Source of the DNA: Micropterix aruncella
Taxonomy: Eukaryota > Arthropoda > Insecta > Lepidoptera > Micropterigidae
NCBI GenBank assembly: GCA_944548615.1
Contig: OX155965.1
Location: 16,698,995-16,762,994, forward strand
DNA length: 64,000 nt
Reading direction: 5' to 3'
Made by a program: the position numbers and the translations under genes. The notes under the pieces were generated by a model. The model saw only the letters and a list, made by a program, of their open reading frames with translations. It searched no databases and was not told where the DNA came from. How positions within the stretch are numbered: position 1 is the first letter of the stretch; every line of letters starts with the position of its first letter. Positions 36,905-49,260 of the stretch are shown here, piece after piece.

Positions 36905-37262
36905 ACAAAACATATCGTAAGGGTACGTGAATTAAAAGTAAAATATTATCATAACATTATAGTACAAAACATATCGTAAAGGTACGTGAATTAAACGTAA
37001 AATATTATAATTAACATATAGCACAAAACATATCGTAAGGGTACGTGAATTAAAAGTAAAATATTATCATAACATTATAGTACAAAATATATAGTAAAGG
37101 TACGTGAATTAAACGTAAAATATTATAATTAACATATAGCACAAAACATATCGTAAAGGTACGTGAATTAAACATAAACTATTATCATTGACATTATAGT
37201 ACAAACATATCGGAGGAGTTACATAGTTATTTCTATAAAATTATTAACATTAATATTATATT
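36905..37262 (+). repeat. 59-bp tandem array, about 6 units
   Basis: Repeats of ACAAAACATATCGTAA followed by GGTACGTGAATTAAA and an ATTATCATAACATTATAGT tail start near 36905, 36964, 37023, 37082, 37141 and 37201. Two alternating subtypes (AAAAG versus AAACG after GAATT) suggest growth by doubling. The array ends about 80 bp before the polypurine tract. Confidence 0.9.
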
Positions 37263-37342
37263 ACAAACATCATGAATAAGCGGTTGGAGATTGAACAGAT
37301 AACAAGAAAGATATGTGATATGATTGCTTGAGGGCAAGCAGA

Positions 37343-37359
37343 GATTTGGGAGGGGGTAT
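37343..37359 (+). promoter_or_regulatory. polypurine tract
   Basis: GATTTGGGAGGGGGTAT directly abuts the TG that opens the 3' LTR at 37360. Its position and purine content fit the priming site for plus-strand DNA. Confidence 0.8.
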
Positions 37360-40300
37360 TGTAATGATCTGAAAATCATCACATGATCGCTTAGCAGCTC
37401 TAAGCTAACCGGAAATAGATTAATCGAATTTTTAAAATTAAATTGTACTTTAAAAAGATCATAGTGACATCTAGCGATTTGATTAGGAACTAAACTTGAC
37501 AGATGAAGAATGTCAGTTGCTAAACTATAGAGTGCAGTGCCAGCGTCACATAAATAAAGGGGTTTTGAGTGGTTCTTGAGAGTTAAGGACATCATTAGGG
37601 GTTTAAATATAGACAATCAGGAATATTTGGCAAGAAATTAGCATATTTTGAGATTTTTACGAAAAATCGACGTAAATATCAATAATTGACAAATAGACAA
37701 TAGAAGCATGTTTATGGTCTTAAAAAAGTCGACCGATTGGTTTTTCAAAGAAATATAAAAAGGGGTTCATTAAATAGTAGGAATTATGGGAGAATTAATA
37801 GCAATATTGATAAAGTCATTTGAAGAACATTTAATTTATTATTAAGAGAAATTGGAAAACATAATCGACATCGATGGAAGAAAGCCGAATCGATGATGTC
37901 CAAAGAATTTTTCACCAAATAATTGCCAGTCAAAATAAAATTTAATAGTTAAAATGAGGAAATTTAGAAACACTTAATTAAAATAGAGGAATTACTAGAT
38001 AAAAATACTATCAATAAATAAAATTGAAATAAAATAGTTATATTATTTCGCTTTCAAATGCGAAAGCGGAAACGATGCACAAGAAAGGCGGCAAGGTGAA
38101 GTCAAAGTATGATGATTTCCCGCCGAATATGAAACATCAATTTCTCATAATACGTAAAATAAATACTTAAAATCATTTGTAGAATTAGAAGCACGAATTA
38201 TCGTTAAGAAATTCGTTTGTTAGCAATGTGGCAGAGCGTTATTTAACGAAAAAATAGATAAATCAGATCGTTTTATGATTGATTAGTCAATAGTTGTGGG
38301 TTAAATTATCAAAAAAAGGTCACATCGATAAGGGTGTTATAAAAGGGATGGACGTGTTGCTTCCGGCATCCATTAAGAAATTTTAGTTGCACGCACAAAA
38401 GCTGCGAAAGTTTGGGAAAGAAAAGTATATCTTGGGGCTCAGATGTGAGAATAAACAGTTTAAAATAAGGGCACTGAGATGCTGTGAAGTATCTTAGTGC
38501 CCAGTTCATTTAAATTCGTATAAAGTGTACAGATCGAATATCACAGAAACGCTTTATCGCAATCGCCATTGATGCGCTTTTTACAAGGACACTAAAAAAC
38601 GAACAAATAATAGAAATCCAGTGCTAAAAATGTGAATCGAGAGAGCTACGCGAGTTGGCCTGTAAAAAATCCAACATTTCATATAAAATAGAAGTACGAG
38701 ATTCGTCGGGTTGCAATACGGAAATTATATCTAAGATGGCGACGAGGCGAAGTCAGATCAATATGTCACAACATTGCGAGCGTTCTTCGGAGGTGCATAA
38801 CATGGCGGTGAAATACAATTAACATTGACGAGAACGCAGTAACGGCTTGAAAATTGCAGTACGATAGTAAGCGGCTGGGGTTTCTAAAGAGACATTCTTC
38901 TTGGTGATGGCAGATTTCTAGAAAGGCGACACGCATCGAAGAAATTGACATTAGTTATAAGTGCATAATGTGAATGCAGCTGTAAATACGGGAAGTATAG
39001 CCGAGAGTCATTGTCGGCAAAGATGTACTAAAAATATGTAAGTTTATTTTGCCGAAGCTGGCGTTATTTAATTATTTGGGACGAAGCTAGCAACCAATAT
39101 TGTCATTGTTGTATATTTTTTGGGGTTATAAATATTCGAGTTTTGTGGGTTTGTTGAAATTATTAGAATGTTAAGTAGTTGTAACGTAAATGCGTGATTT
39201 CTACATATTTGCACGTTAACTAAAAATGAGGCATTTAACATCGATTGATATGAATAGTCGTTGATAGTTCTACGAGGTAAACCTCTAGTCAGACTATTAT
39301 TTAATTTGGAAGAGAGTTAGCCTTTGCTAACTCCGTTGATTCAGACACCAGCCATTATATAATGTGCTTTTAATTTGGAAACTAGTTAAGGAAACATTCG
39401 AATTATACTGAATGTTAGAATAAAATTAAAGATAAGGAAAATTGTAGATTATATTAAGGTTTTTTGTTTTGACTGATCGATGGGGTTTCAAGGATAACGG
39501 GGAGGGAATAGTATTAATAGAAATAATAGAACGAAAACCATATGGACATTCAGTGGACTGAATGGTAACCAGGTCGTAGTTTATATCGGGCATTAGCGAC
39601 TGCGGTCATTTAAATTCATTATATCACTGGAACGCCATCGACTAGTTGACAGTGTGTTAGTTTATAAGTAATTTTATTGTTGTATGTAAACATTACGATT
39701 CATGTTTCAATATAAATTGACATTGAACACATTTAAATAAATAAAGGATTAGAATCTAATTGTCGAATTTCACGGCGGAGATTTAAACTCATGCATTATC
39801 AATATTAATATTATTTTATTAACAATCGACTGAACGCAGCCATTGTTGTCATCGACAAATAATCGATCGAAAATAACTCAAAGAATAAATTGTAAATATT
39901 TTGTGGTGAATTAGGCGCTCATTATTATAAATATAATTCACAATAATAGTACTTAAACTAAAATAGAAAAAGTTATAATTTTAATTGTTTAAATATGCAT
40001 TTTGGTTTAATATATGGATTATTAATTGGAGAAGATTTGTTTCATTGAGGAAGTAAATACAAGGAGGGAAATTATTAGGCAAGGTATTGGAAGCCTATCC
40101 TCTTGAAGGTAATATTATCACTGTCGTTGTATGGTGGTAACATAGTGAAATAGATATAGTAAAATCTTCTCTGACATATGCCGTCCCAATGTGGTGGGCC
40201 AATAGACATTGAAAGCATCGTAACATAACATAGAGAATATAAAATCATAACTCACAGATAGAAATAGAGGTGAGAAGTAGTAGTAAAAATTTTCTTTACA

Positions 40301-40455
40301 AATGGCGTCCCAACTAGTGGGGCTGATTGAAGATTGATTCATAAAATAGACATAAAGAAATAGTAGTAGTATATTATAATAGGTAAGTAAAAATCTAGTT
40401 TACATATGGCGACCCAACTGGTGGGGCCTGATAAAAAAAAAAAATCTAGCTTACA
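37360..40455 (+). repeat. 3' LTR, 3,096 bp
   Basis: Same ends as the 5' LTR, followed directly by the AGTA target duplication (40456-40459). Near-identity with the 5' copy implies a recent insertion, since both LTRs are identical at integration. Confidence 0.95.
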
Positions 40456-40893
40456 AGTATGACGGTGTATTGTAAATAGCGCTCTAATACGCTACAAAAT
40501 AATAACCTAATAAGAATCTTTAAATCATAGGTCTATTTTTTTTTACTTTTGTTTAAAATCATTTTTACTTTGGTTCAATCGTAATTTTGTGGATATACCA
40601 GGAATTTTATTAAAATTCCATTACTCAATTATATGTATCAACATTTTCCGTCATAACAGAATACTGTATTTTTAGCATAATTCATGTGTCCGACAATAAC
40701 CGTAAGTATACTACAACATGCTGTCATGTTAGAAGCGAGATCCCAAGGTCGCGACGTAATGAAACAACATTGAACCCGATTGCGTTTTTTCGTTTTTTGA
40801 AATTGGAACTAAGTTTAACCGAACGAGACAGAGCAATACGTTAGAACGGAATATGAAATGAACTATCGTCGATTTTTCCCGCACCACACTTAC

Positions 40894-40983
40894 CTGTCGA
40901 ACTTATAGACGCCCGAATAAGTTTGAACTCTTTTCTTGCAGTGTTAGGTTTAGCTGGTATATCTTCGGTGGATAGTTTTAATG
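40894..40983 (-). CDS. internal exon of the minus-strand gene (90 bp)
   Basis: The acceptor is CACTTTTAAG|CA (40985-40984) and the donor is the consensus GACAG|GTAAGT (40893). It encodes LKLSTEDIPAKPNTARKEFK and then LIRASISST: 29 codons, with two bases at the start and one at the end. Its start phase fits the exon at 48377, whose last T plus CA gives Ser. In-frame TAA just upstream of the acceptor supports a real border. Protein family not recognised. The next exon downstream is not identified; the LTR element lies in that intron. Confidence 0.65.
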
Positions 40984-41842
40984 CTTAAAAGTGACAGCGT
41001 CATTTCACATTCCGCTATGACGTACTGCTCTAATTCACATGAACTAATTTCCGATTTTAGTTTAAGAGAAACGTAATCGAGCCCATTATGTTTTAACATT
41101 ACGGCACGGTAACTGCCGTCACGCCAACACGGTTACGCGTTATGTTAATTTATACGTATGAACCACAGTCCGAGTTATATACGTAATCCTTGTTAAAACA
41201 TGCGTATTTCCGTGTATTACATCGTTATACCATATATTTCGCAGTGAGCGTTTAATTAAAATTAAAAATAAATGAACCTCACGAACAGCGATAGCTCTCT
41301 ACAGGTCAGACGCGATTTTATCTTGCAAAGGTGAGAGGACTGTTAGCTAGTTAAATTAAATGCCCCCTGGTGTAATTATTACACCAGAATTGCTCAAAAT
41401 GTTTGTTTGCACTTTACTGAGAGTGGCGTTTGTAAAAATGAAGGATTCGCCTGAATACCTGACTATAAATTCATGGCATTTTTTTCGGAGCGCCAAACAA
41501 AATTGAAACAGCGATAAATCGTGGCATTTTTCCTTCGTGCACGTACACAAAGTGGAGGCCCCTCTGCAACAGGCGATACGGAATTTTGTAACTTTCCCCG
41601 TGTACAACGGAAGTTTCCTTCGGCGAAATTTAGCATCTTTATCATTAACAACAAAAATTTTTGGGCCGTTTATCATAGAGTATTTTAAAAATTGTTTTTA
41701 AAGAGCGATTTTAGGTCCAGTCTGTTGCTTCCTCTCGTGCTCGAATGGAACGCGTAAAAAGTCTGCGGTGTATTCTGGAGGATATCTAAGAAGGTTTCCA
41801 GGAAAACTCGTGGGGGATGGGGGGGGGGGGGGATTATTTGTG
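40984..41842. other. intron with a 106-codon minus frame
   Basis: The minus frame 41676-41356 (MINGPKIFVVNDKDAKFRRR and on) has no recognised similarity or splice borders and is probably chance. 41810-41835 holds a G-run of about 14. Confidence 0.35.
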
Positions 41843-41905
41843 GCGTGGTGGCGCAGTGGCGAAATTTAACTTTATCTATGATTATATATCGTTCTAGATT
41901 TCCCA
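41843..41905 (+). repeat. tRNA-like SINE head (decayed)
   Basis: GGTGGCGCAGTGGC fits an RNA polymerase III A box (TRGCNNAGYGG). About 40 bases later GTTCTAGATTTCC is a damaged B box (GTTCGAATCC). This suggests the 5' part of a tRNA-derived SINE; it is not a functional tRNA. Confidence 0.4.
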
Positions 41906-43018
41906 ACGTCATAGTACGGTTTGGCAATCCTTCTGCGCTGACGACATGCATGTGGTGCTGATAGAATTGTCCGGCGGCAAATTACCTAACTGCAAATTAC
42001 TTGGTCATCTATAATAACATTGATAACGAATTGTTTTTTTTTTATGTAGGACTCGTTGATTATAAGAAACGCAATAATTTATTCAATGATAACAACAATA
42101 TCATCGAATAGTTAGTGCCATCTATCCCATTTATATATTGGGTGATTACATACCGAGAAACAGAATGCCATCTTTAAGCCTATCTGAACACTAAAGTTGG
42201 TAATAATTACGTATTAAATACTTTGATTTCAAAATTCGCTTGTTGTTATTTTTTTTGGGATAAGATACCGTATAGGCGTGTTTAGAGCGCCATCTATAAT
42301 TTGCCGCCATACTGCCTTACCACCATATTGAACTCTGCCATATTAAACATAAGATAAGATGAATGAATGTTTGGAGCTATAACTGTCATCGTTGAGCTTC
42401 ATAATAAACTCGAAGTTTCTCCTACCCCGACTCCATTCCCCCAATTTCACTTCAAATACCCGCAGGTTGATTGTTTGCTGGATGGATTGTTCGCGACCAC
42501 ATTTAATTTTATGTTATGCAGATTTCCCACCCACAACAATAAATATAAGTATGTTAACAAAATAATAATATCAAAATTGTTGCGCTATATGCTATAACAT
42601 GACAGTAAGTTATTGAAATTAAATCATTAAAAACATACATAAAATAAGTGTCGCGGACGTTACGTTAAAATTATGCGTAAATTATTAGTACTTTTGATTT
42701 ACACCGCATTGACTTGTTTATACTCTTTTATTTATGCATAATTTGTTTACACTCTTTTATTTATGCACACAAGCATGGGTTTCTTATTTTTTTAAAGAGT
42801 AATAAACGTACATGACTTCGAATTTACTGACAAAGCATGATTTTACTGGGAAATCCGTCGAAAATTTACATAAACACATTGACTGTAAGGAAGTGTTCTA
42901 ATGGTTGACTGTAATATATCACAATACATTTGTGCATAAATTGACATTTTTATAAAACCAGTGTAATATTCATCAAGTAATGTTTTTAAAGCGCAATAAA
43001 ATTATTCTATTCTATTCT
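41906..43018. other. intron with a (TTCTA)n-tailed LINE end
   Basis: No gene. 42.88-43.018 kb looks like a LINE 3' end: GCAATAAAATT followed by three TTCTA units. Two GCCATCTAT-type words (42117 and 42289) belong to common insect repeats. Confidence 0.4.
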
Positions 43019-43019
43019 G

Positions 43020-43214
43020 TTGACTTACAGCATGAATGGATTAACCTCAGTTTATTCGACTCCCTGTATAACTAGATTTGTTAGGCAAAGTAATAAACAA
43101 CTCGATCAATTAAAGCCGCTGAGTGCAGCATTGCCTACGAAGTCCGACTATGAACCGCACGGTCGGACTATTCAAACTCAAATTTTACTTTCCTATATAT
43201 TTTCATTTAAATAA
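43020..43214 (+). other. unassigned 64-codon plus frame
   Basis: It follows a TTGACTTACAG acceptor-like word and reads SMNGLTSVYSTPCITRFVRQ and on to a stop at 43212. Codon use looks protein-like, but no donor, homologue or neighbour supports it. It directly follows the TTCTA tail, so it may be unrelated host intron. Confidence 0.2.
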
Positions 43215-43454
43215 ATAAAAATGTAGCCCGTTCTCATTACCGTCAAATCGTATAAATATTCTAGAAAAACACTGCGCTATCTCCTTTTTTGAAATCGATC
43301 AAGTAGCTCTGCCTCCGGTTTTTTCTTATTAGTTTCGTTCTGGAGTTTAGAATACTTTTTTGATAATTATTACAACTGTCTGAGGTAGGGTCAGTCTCAG
43401 TCTAATGTATGATTTCTCGTTCGACCTCGGGCGAGCACAAAATGGTTAAGATGA

Positions 43455-44075
43455 TATGATATATGGTAACCGCCATATCTGAAGAACTTTCATTTCATAT
43501 TTTTTTAACAATATAAACACTAATTTAATAAAGAGTTTTTCTGCGAATCCCTCGATAATGAACCAATTTATGATTTAGACTCAAAAAAGTTGAATGGATA
43601 ATCAGGCTTTAAACTTATTTCAAAACTTTCAGGCGCCATAAGTGGGTTTTATTTTAGTAAGGTTTTGGATAATCAGGCTTTAAACTTATTTCAAAACTTT
43701 CAGGCGCGATAACTGTGTTTTATTTTAATTTTATTATATTGACTAGCTAGTTCTCTAGCGTCGCGCTTAGCCACATTTTTTATTTGGGCCCTAAATTTAT
43801 TAAAATTAATTAAAACGTGAGAGCGCTCTGAGAGTATGCTAAATATTCTTAAACATTAACACCTTTATTCCACCACTACGCAAATAAAGTTTTACTATGT
43901 GAGCGTTGCGATCGAAAGTTTAGTCACCGCCCGCTCGCCGGCGCGTACGCGTGGACTCTTCATCAACGCTGGATTTTTATTGATCAAACCCTACAGCTAT
44001 GACCCCGCCCGTTTATTTACGGGTCCGCCCATTTCAGATATTTTTGTCAGGTCTTATGTCGCCTTAATATAATAT
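43455..44075 (+). repeat. 600-bp dispersed repeat, copy 1
   Basis: Matches 63310-63895 in the same orientation through CCATATCTGAAGAA, TTATTATATTGACT, TAGCCACATTTTTTATTT, GTGAGAGCGCTC, TTATNCCACCACT, TCAACGCTGGATTTTT and CCCATTTC. Within this copy a segment of about 40 bp containing AATCAGGCTTTAAACTTATT is duplicated (43600-43643 and 43668-43706). Non-coding. Confidence 0.85.
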
Positions 44076-44524
44076 TACCCAATTTCATTAATATCTCCCG
44101 TGTAGAGATAATAATTGTATCCGAGTGTAATCGTTTACTTTGAAGCGTTCGCTTTCATTCAGGACGCGGAATGTTTCTGAGCCCGTGGAAGTCAAAGAGG
44201 GGAGGAGATGAATGTTGCCATACTCAGGTCGGGGTAAAAGTCTTTTGATGTCAAGCAAAAGGAAGGATAGACAGGCCAAAACGAGGTCATAGCCGCCGGG
44301 GCGAGAGATTGCGGATTTTACCGGGTTGTGCGAGCGAGGGCAACCTCTCGCGGTAATATCGTTAGTCTGGAAGTCCATAGCATTTTCCCTGAATGGTAGA
44401 TGTTAGTAAAGGGATTGTACTTTATAGTTGGCGGCCGGTAATAAGTCGATTGCGATAAACTGGTCGCTCGCAGCGCCGCCCAAGTTTCCGTTGCTCGTGA
44501 AAGATTTAAAAAAATATAATGGTT
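44076..44524. other. intron, no gene recognised
   Basis: GC-richer than average around 44.16-44.35 kb, with minus-strand frames of 96 and 69 codons that overlap each other and have no recognised similarity. Confidence 0.35.
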
Positions 44525-45005
44525 CATGTACTAAAATTAAAAATACAATAATAGTTTAGAAAGTACGCTTTAAAAATTAAGTACGATTACGCTTTAAAAA
44601 TTAAGTACGCTTACGCTTTAAAAAGAAAGTACTGGACTAAAAGACAAAAAATAGAAAGCACAAAATAATTAACCAGACTGTTATAATGGGTAAGGGACTT
44701 AGTATAAGCCATGTTTGTAATTAACTTTATTATTTGAGAGTATGGGCGCTTTCTAGCATTTGTTTAGGTACTTAATATTGAAAAAAAAGGCTTTTTGAAA
44801 GCAACACACTGAGAAGTATTATGGCTTACACTAAGTTTCTTACTTGGTAAATAGTGATAACAGAGTGGTTAATTATTTTGTGACTTTTATTTTTTGCTGT
44901 TTATTGTAGTACTTACAAAAGCGTGTCTTTTAGTTTTTAAAACTATTATTTTATTTTTTACTTTTTAGTATTACCACTAAACGTGATAATACTAAAAAAG
45001 TACTT
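44525..45005. repeat. foldback element with about 200-bp arms
   Basis: CACAAAATAATTAACCA near 44660 and the downstream words CTTAGT and TAAGCCAT recur, reverse-complemented and in mirrored order, at 44820-44895. The outer phrase AATAATAGTTT near 44550 is mirrored at 44938-44950. The left arm contains three short direct repeats of TACGCTTTAAAAA. Diverged and non-coding. Confidence 0.65.
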
Positions 45006-45026
45006 TGAGTCATCACAATCTTGTCA

Positions 45027-45390
45027 TTCATGATCAAAGTAAATCTCAAGACGATTCCAATACGCCCAAACCCATTAGGCATTTATTGTTCCGGTATTGA
45101 GCTCCAGTTCCTACCTTCCAGCTCCGTCATCAGACCCTGGTAACCATTCCTGGCCAGAGTACATCTCGAGACTATTCCATAAAGCCCAAACACGGCTAAG
45201 ATACGTTGTTCCGTTATAGAATTCCAGTGCCACCTTCTGGTTCCATCGTTAGACCCTGGAAATCATTCATGACTAGAGTACATCTCAAGCCGATACCAAC
45301 AAGCCCAAACACGGTTCGGATACTTTTGTTGCGTTATGCAGTTCCTGTGACCTCCTTCCGCCTCCATTATCAGATCAGCTCGATGATATC
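45027..45390 (+). repeat. 125-bp tandem repeat, three units
   Basis: Units starting near 45035, 45160 and 45283 share GTACATCTC(A/G)AG, CCCAAACACGG, the word TTGTTCCGTTAT, CCAGTGCCACCTTC and CAGACCCTGG, at about 80% identity by eye. The 80-codon frame across it (45206-45448) is not repeated in a frame-preserving way, so it is treated as non-coding. Confidence 0.75.
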
Positions 45391-46956
<1,566 letters not shown>

Positions 46957-46980
46957 TCTTTTATTCTTTGTATTCTTCTC

Positions 46981-47019
46981 GCCGCTGAGGAAGGAGCCAC
47001 GGGCTCCGAAACGTTCGGC
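46981..47019 (+). ncRNA. hammerhead-ribozyme-like motif
   Basis: Order of parts: GCCG, CTGAGGA (fits the conserved CUGANGA), an extra A, a perfect 6-bp stem GGAGCC/GGCTCC with an ACG loop, GAAA, CGTT, CGGC. The outer GCCG and CGGC can pair as stem I. ACGU after GAA could form a very short or dimeric stem III, leaving GUU as the cleavage triplet. Minimal hammerheads of this shape are known from Penelope-like retroelements, which also favour simple-repeat targets; this copy sits between two TA tracts. The unpaired extra A before stem II is a departure, so activity is uncertain. Confidence 0.35.
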
Positions 47020-47063
47020 TAAGGTACTCAACTCTATCCCTTTTACTAACCAAAAACCCTAAA

Positions 47064-47220
<157 letters not shown>

Positions 47221-47678
47221 TATATTCGAATAATAACCCAAAATAGGGCGGTTTAAATGAAAATAAATATAAAATTTATATTTTTTATTTGGATTTCGGC
47301 CTTTAGAATGTTTTGATTATTTTAGTTATTTAAATTTATATATTACTGAAATTTCTGTCTTGATATTAATTTATATATCTTGTAAATATTTATATCTCTC
47401 TATTATTGTATAATATATCTCTCTTTAGTTTTTCATGTCCGTATCTTACTTTTTTACTTAATGATATTTTATTTGTATATTAATATTTCTACTGTAGTAG
47501 ATTATATAATTTGGTATTTTCTGAAAATTTGCTGTGACTTTGTTTTTGCTTTTTGATTTCTGACCACTTGCTAATATATAAATATTTTTCATGGTTACTT
47601 TTATTTATATTTTTGACCTAATTTTGATTCTTCAGGATGAATTTTACGTTTTTTGAAAATTGTTTCGAAATAATATTA
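47221..47678. other. very AT-rich intron
   Basis: No gene or recognised element; T-rich on the plus strand. Confidence 0.45.
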
Positions 47679-47831
47679 TTATAAATAGGATAGAAAACGA
47701 ATTTACCGCGTGAAATTTGTAGGACCCGACGTTTCGGTGACGTTGCAGCCGCCGTTGTCTACCCTAGACAACCTACAAATTCGGGTCCTACAAATTTCAC
47801 GCGGTAAATTCGTTTTCTATCCTATTTATAA
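47679..47831. repeat. foldback with perfect 51-bp arms
   Basis: Arms at 47679-47729 and 47781-47831 are exact reverse complements, separated by 51 bp. The arms contain ACGAATTTACCGCGTGAAAT. The spacer carries GACGTTTCGG and GTTGCAGCCGCCGTTGTCTA. A related foldback with the same words lies at 58165-58310. The perfect arms imply a recent origin or gene conversion. Confidence 0.95.
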
Positions 47832-48376
47832 TGTCAAACAACCGCGATAGTCTTCGATTTTATAAATATTATTATAGTTTTATTTTTTTTTCTAACCCTA
47901 AAAGAGTTTTTTGAAAACAGAAACTTGAAACATAAAACTATTTTTCGCAGTGATCACTTCTAGAGTGATTTAAATCATACATCAGAAAGAGATGACTTAA
48001 TGAACTATTAAGTAAGCAGATATATAAGAACCTCATCTCTGTAATAAAATTCATTTAATGGTATCTTTTATGTTACAATTCGTTCAATAATAAGAGAGTT
48101 GTATTTTATAAAATGATGACTTAGCAGTTGAATAATAATTATGATACAAATGATATGATGCCACGAAATTGTGAAAGGAAGGGGAGACCGCCACATTGGG
48201 ATAACACGCAAGACACATCAAGAGAGTAAAGGAGGTACATATTTTTAATACATGTTAACACTTAAAACATTTAAAACATTTACACATTTAAAATAGACAC
48301 TTATTTCTCAAAATAAATGACACTGATAATATTGAAATAGAGAAAGAGGAATATCGTTTAATTATTTGTCACTTAC
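47832..48376. other. intron, no gene
   Basis: It begins with CCGCGATAGTCTTCGATTTT, which also flanks the sister foldback (58144) and resembles 7854-7870. Otherwise AT-rich and featureless. Confidence 0.4.
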
Positions 48377-48433
48377 ACAGGGCTTTTATTCGGGCTGAGC
48401 CGGGGACTTTGATGTTCCAGGGTGGCTGATTAT
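48377..48433 (-). CDS. internal exon of the minus-strand gene (57 bp)
   Basis: Short exon with strong borders: acceptor TTTCTTTTGTTCCAG|AT (48435-48434) and donor CTGT|GTAAGTG (48376). It reads NQPPWNIKVPGSARIKAL, with two bases at the start and one at the end. With the exon at 62392 the join gives LVDLIN-D-NQPPW; with the exon at 40983 it gives IKAL-S-LKLST. The GC content is well above the flanks. Function not recognised. Confidence 0.7.
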
Positions 48434-48914
48434 CTGGAACAAAAGAAAGGTTATTATTTCTAACATATTGTCACTGCGTATGAGTCCTATTGAAGTAGTT
48501 GTCGGATCGACCTACAGCAAATATGTATATTGAAGATCACTACTGTCTACATCAGCTCACCGCTACATGCCACGTCTTTAACTACATAGTTAGTAACCGC
48601 ACGCGCCTGCTCTGCTGGGGAATTCTGAAGTGATGATACGATAAGTCAACGCGATACGACATTGAATTCGACCGCGGTTTTTTCGTGAACCAGAAAAAGA
48701 GCGACTTATTGTGATCGGCCATACGGCATCTCACGTGCTGTCGTCTGTCCTAACCTCACTTCTGACGATTCAAGAAATATCAAATCACTTCCAGACGCAA
48801 ATAACGTCGAGTGACGACAATCGTATATCGTATCGTTGCTTCACAATTCCAGCCTGGGCTCTTTTAATGCGTGTCGCTGTACCGCGCAATGGTACCATCA
48901 CGCGTAACTAAAAT
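48434..48914. other. intron, no gene recognised
   Basis: A 66-codon plus frame at 48711-48911 has no support. CpG content is slightly raised around 48.54-48.70 kb. Confidence 0.35.
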
Positions 48915-49260
48915 CATCTAAACTAATATTACAAATAATTAATATTTGTAAGTTGAAAGTTGGTATGTAGGGAGTAACCCTACTTCAGAAACTACTTATC
49001 TGATTTAAAAAAATGTTTCAGTAAAGGAAAGCTACGTTTCCGATGAGTGATGTAGGCTATATTTTATTGTGATGGATATTGGTTTTTAATACGAAATCAC
49101 AATATATGTTAATCAATCCGGAGAAAAATGAGCTGGTGAGTTGTTTTATCGGCGTGCGCTGACGAAACGGTTTGATATATGTTCAAACAATGTATGACAA
49201 AAATATTGGCCTCAAAGAGATCTATAAAAATATCAGCGACAGCCTATACCCAACTTTTAA
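48915..49260 (+). repeat. dispersed repeat with adhesin-free 'AAACTACTTATCTGATTT' type text
   Basis: The text AGGGAGTAACCCTACTTCAGAAACTACTTATCTGATTTAAAA is broken here into its parts: GTAGGGAGTAACC, GAAACTACTTATCTGATTT and AAAGAAAGC-like downstream words. It resembles a dispersed non-coding repeat common in lepidopteran DNA, by recollection of style only. No second copy was found in this window. Confidence 0.3.

Larger units (their letters stand above)
29572..40455 (+). mobile_element. large non-autonomous LTR element (LARD-like)
   Basis: Complete 10,884-bp insertion. It has a 3,097-bp 5' LTR and a 3,096-bp 3' LTR, both starting TGTAATGATC and ending TCTAGCTTACA. The primer binding site lies 2 bp after the 5' LTR, a polypurine tract directly before the 3' LTR, and an AGTA target duplication flanks it. 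The 4,691-bp interior has no reverse transcriptase, RNase H, integrase or gag that I can read. It keeps only a frameshifted aspartic protease piece, a 114-codon frame of unknown nature and two tandem arrays. Long LTRs with a conserved non-coding interior are the defining traits of LARDs, described mainly in plants. Mobilisation would need enzymes from a related Ty3/gypsy-like element. It sits in an intron of the minus-strand gene, 438 bp beyond the exon at 40894, in the opposite orientation. Confidence 0.9.
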
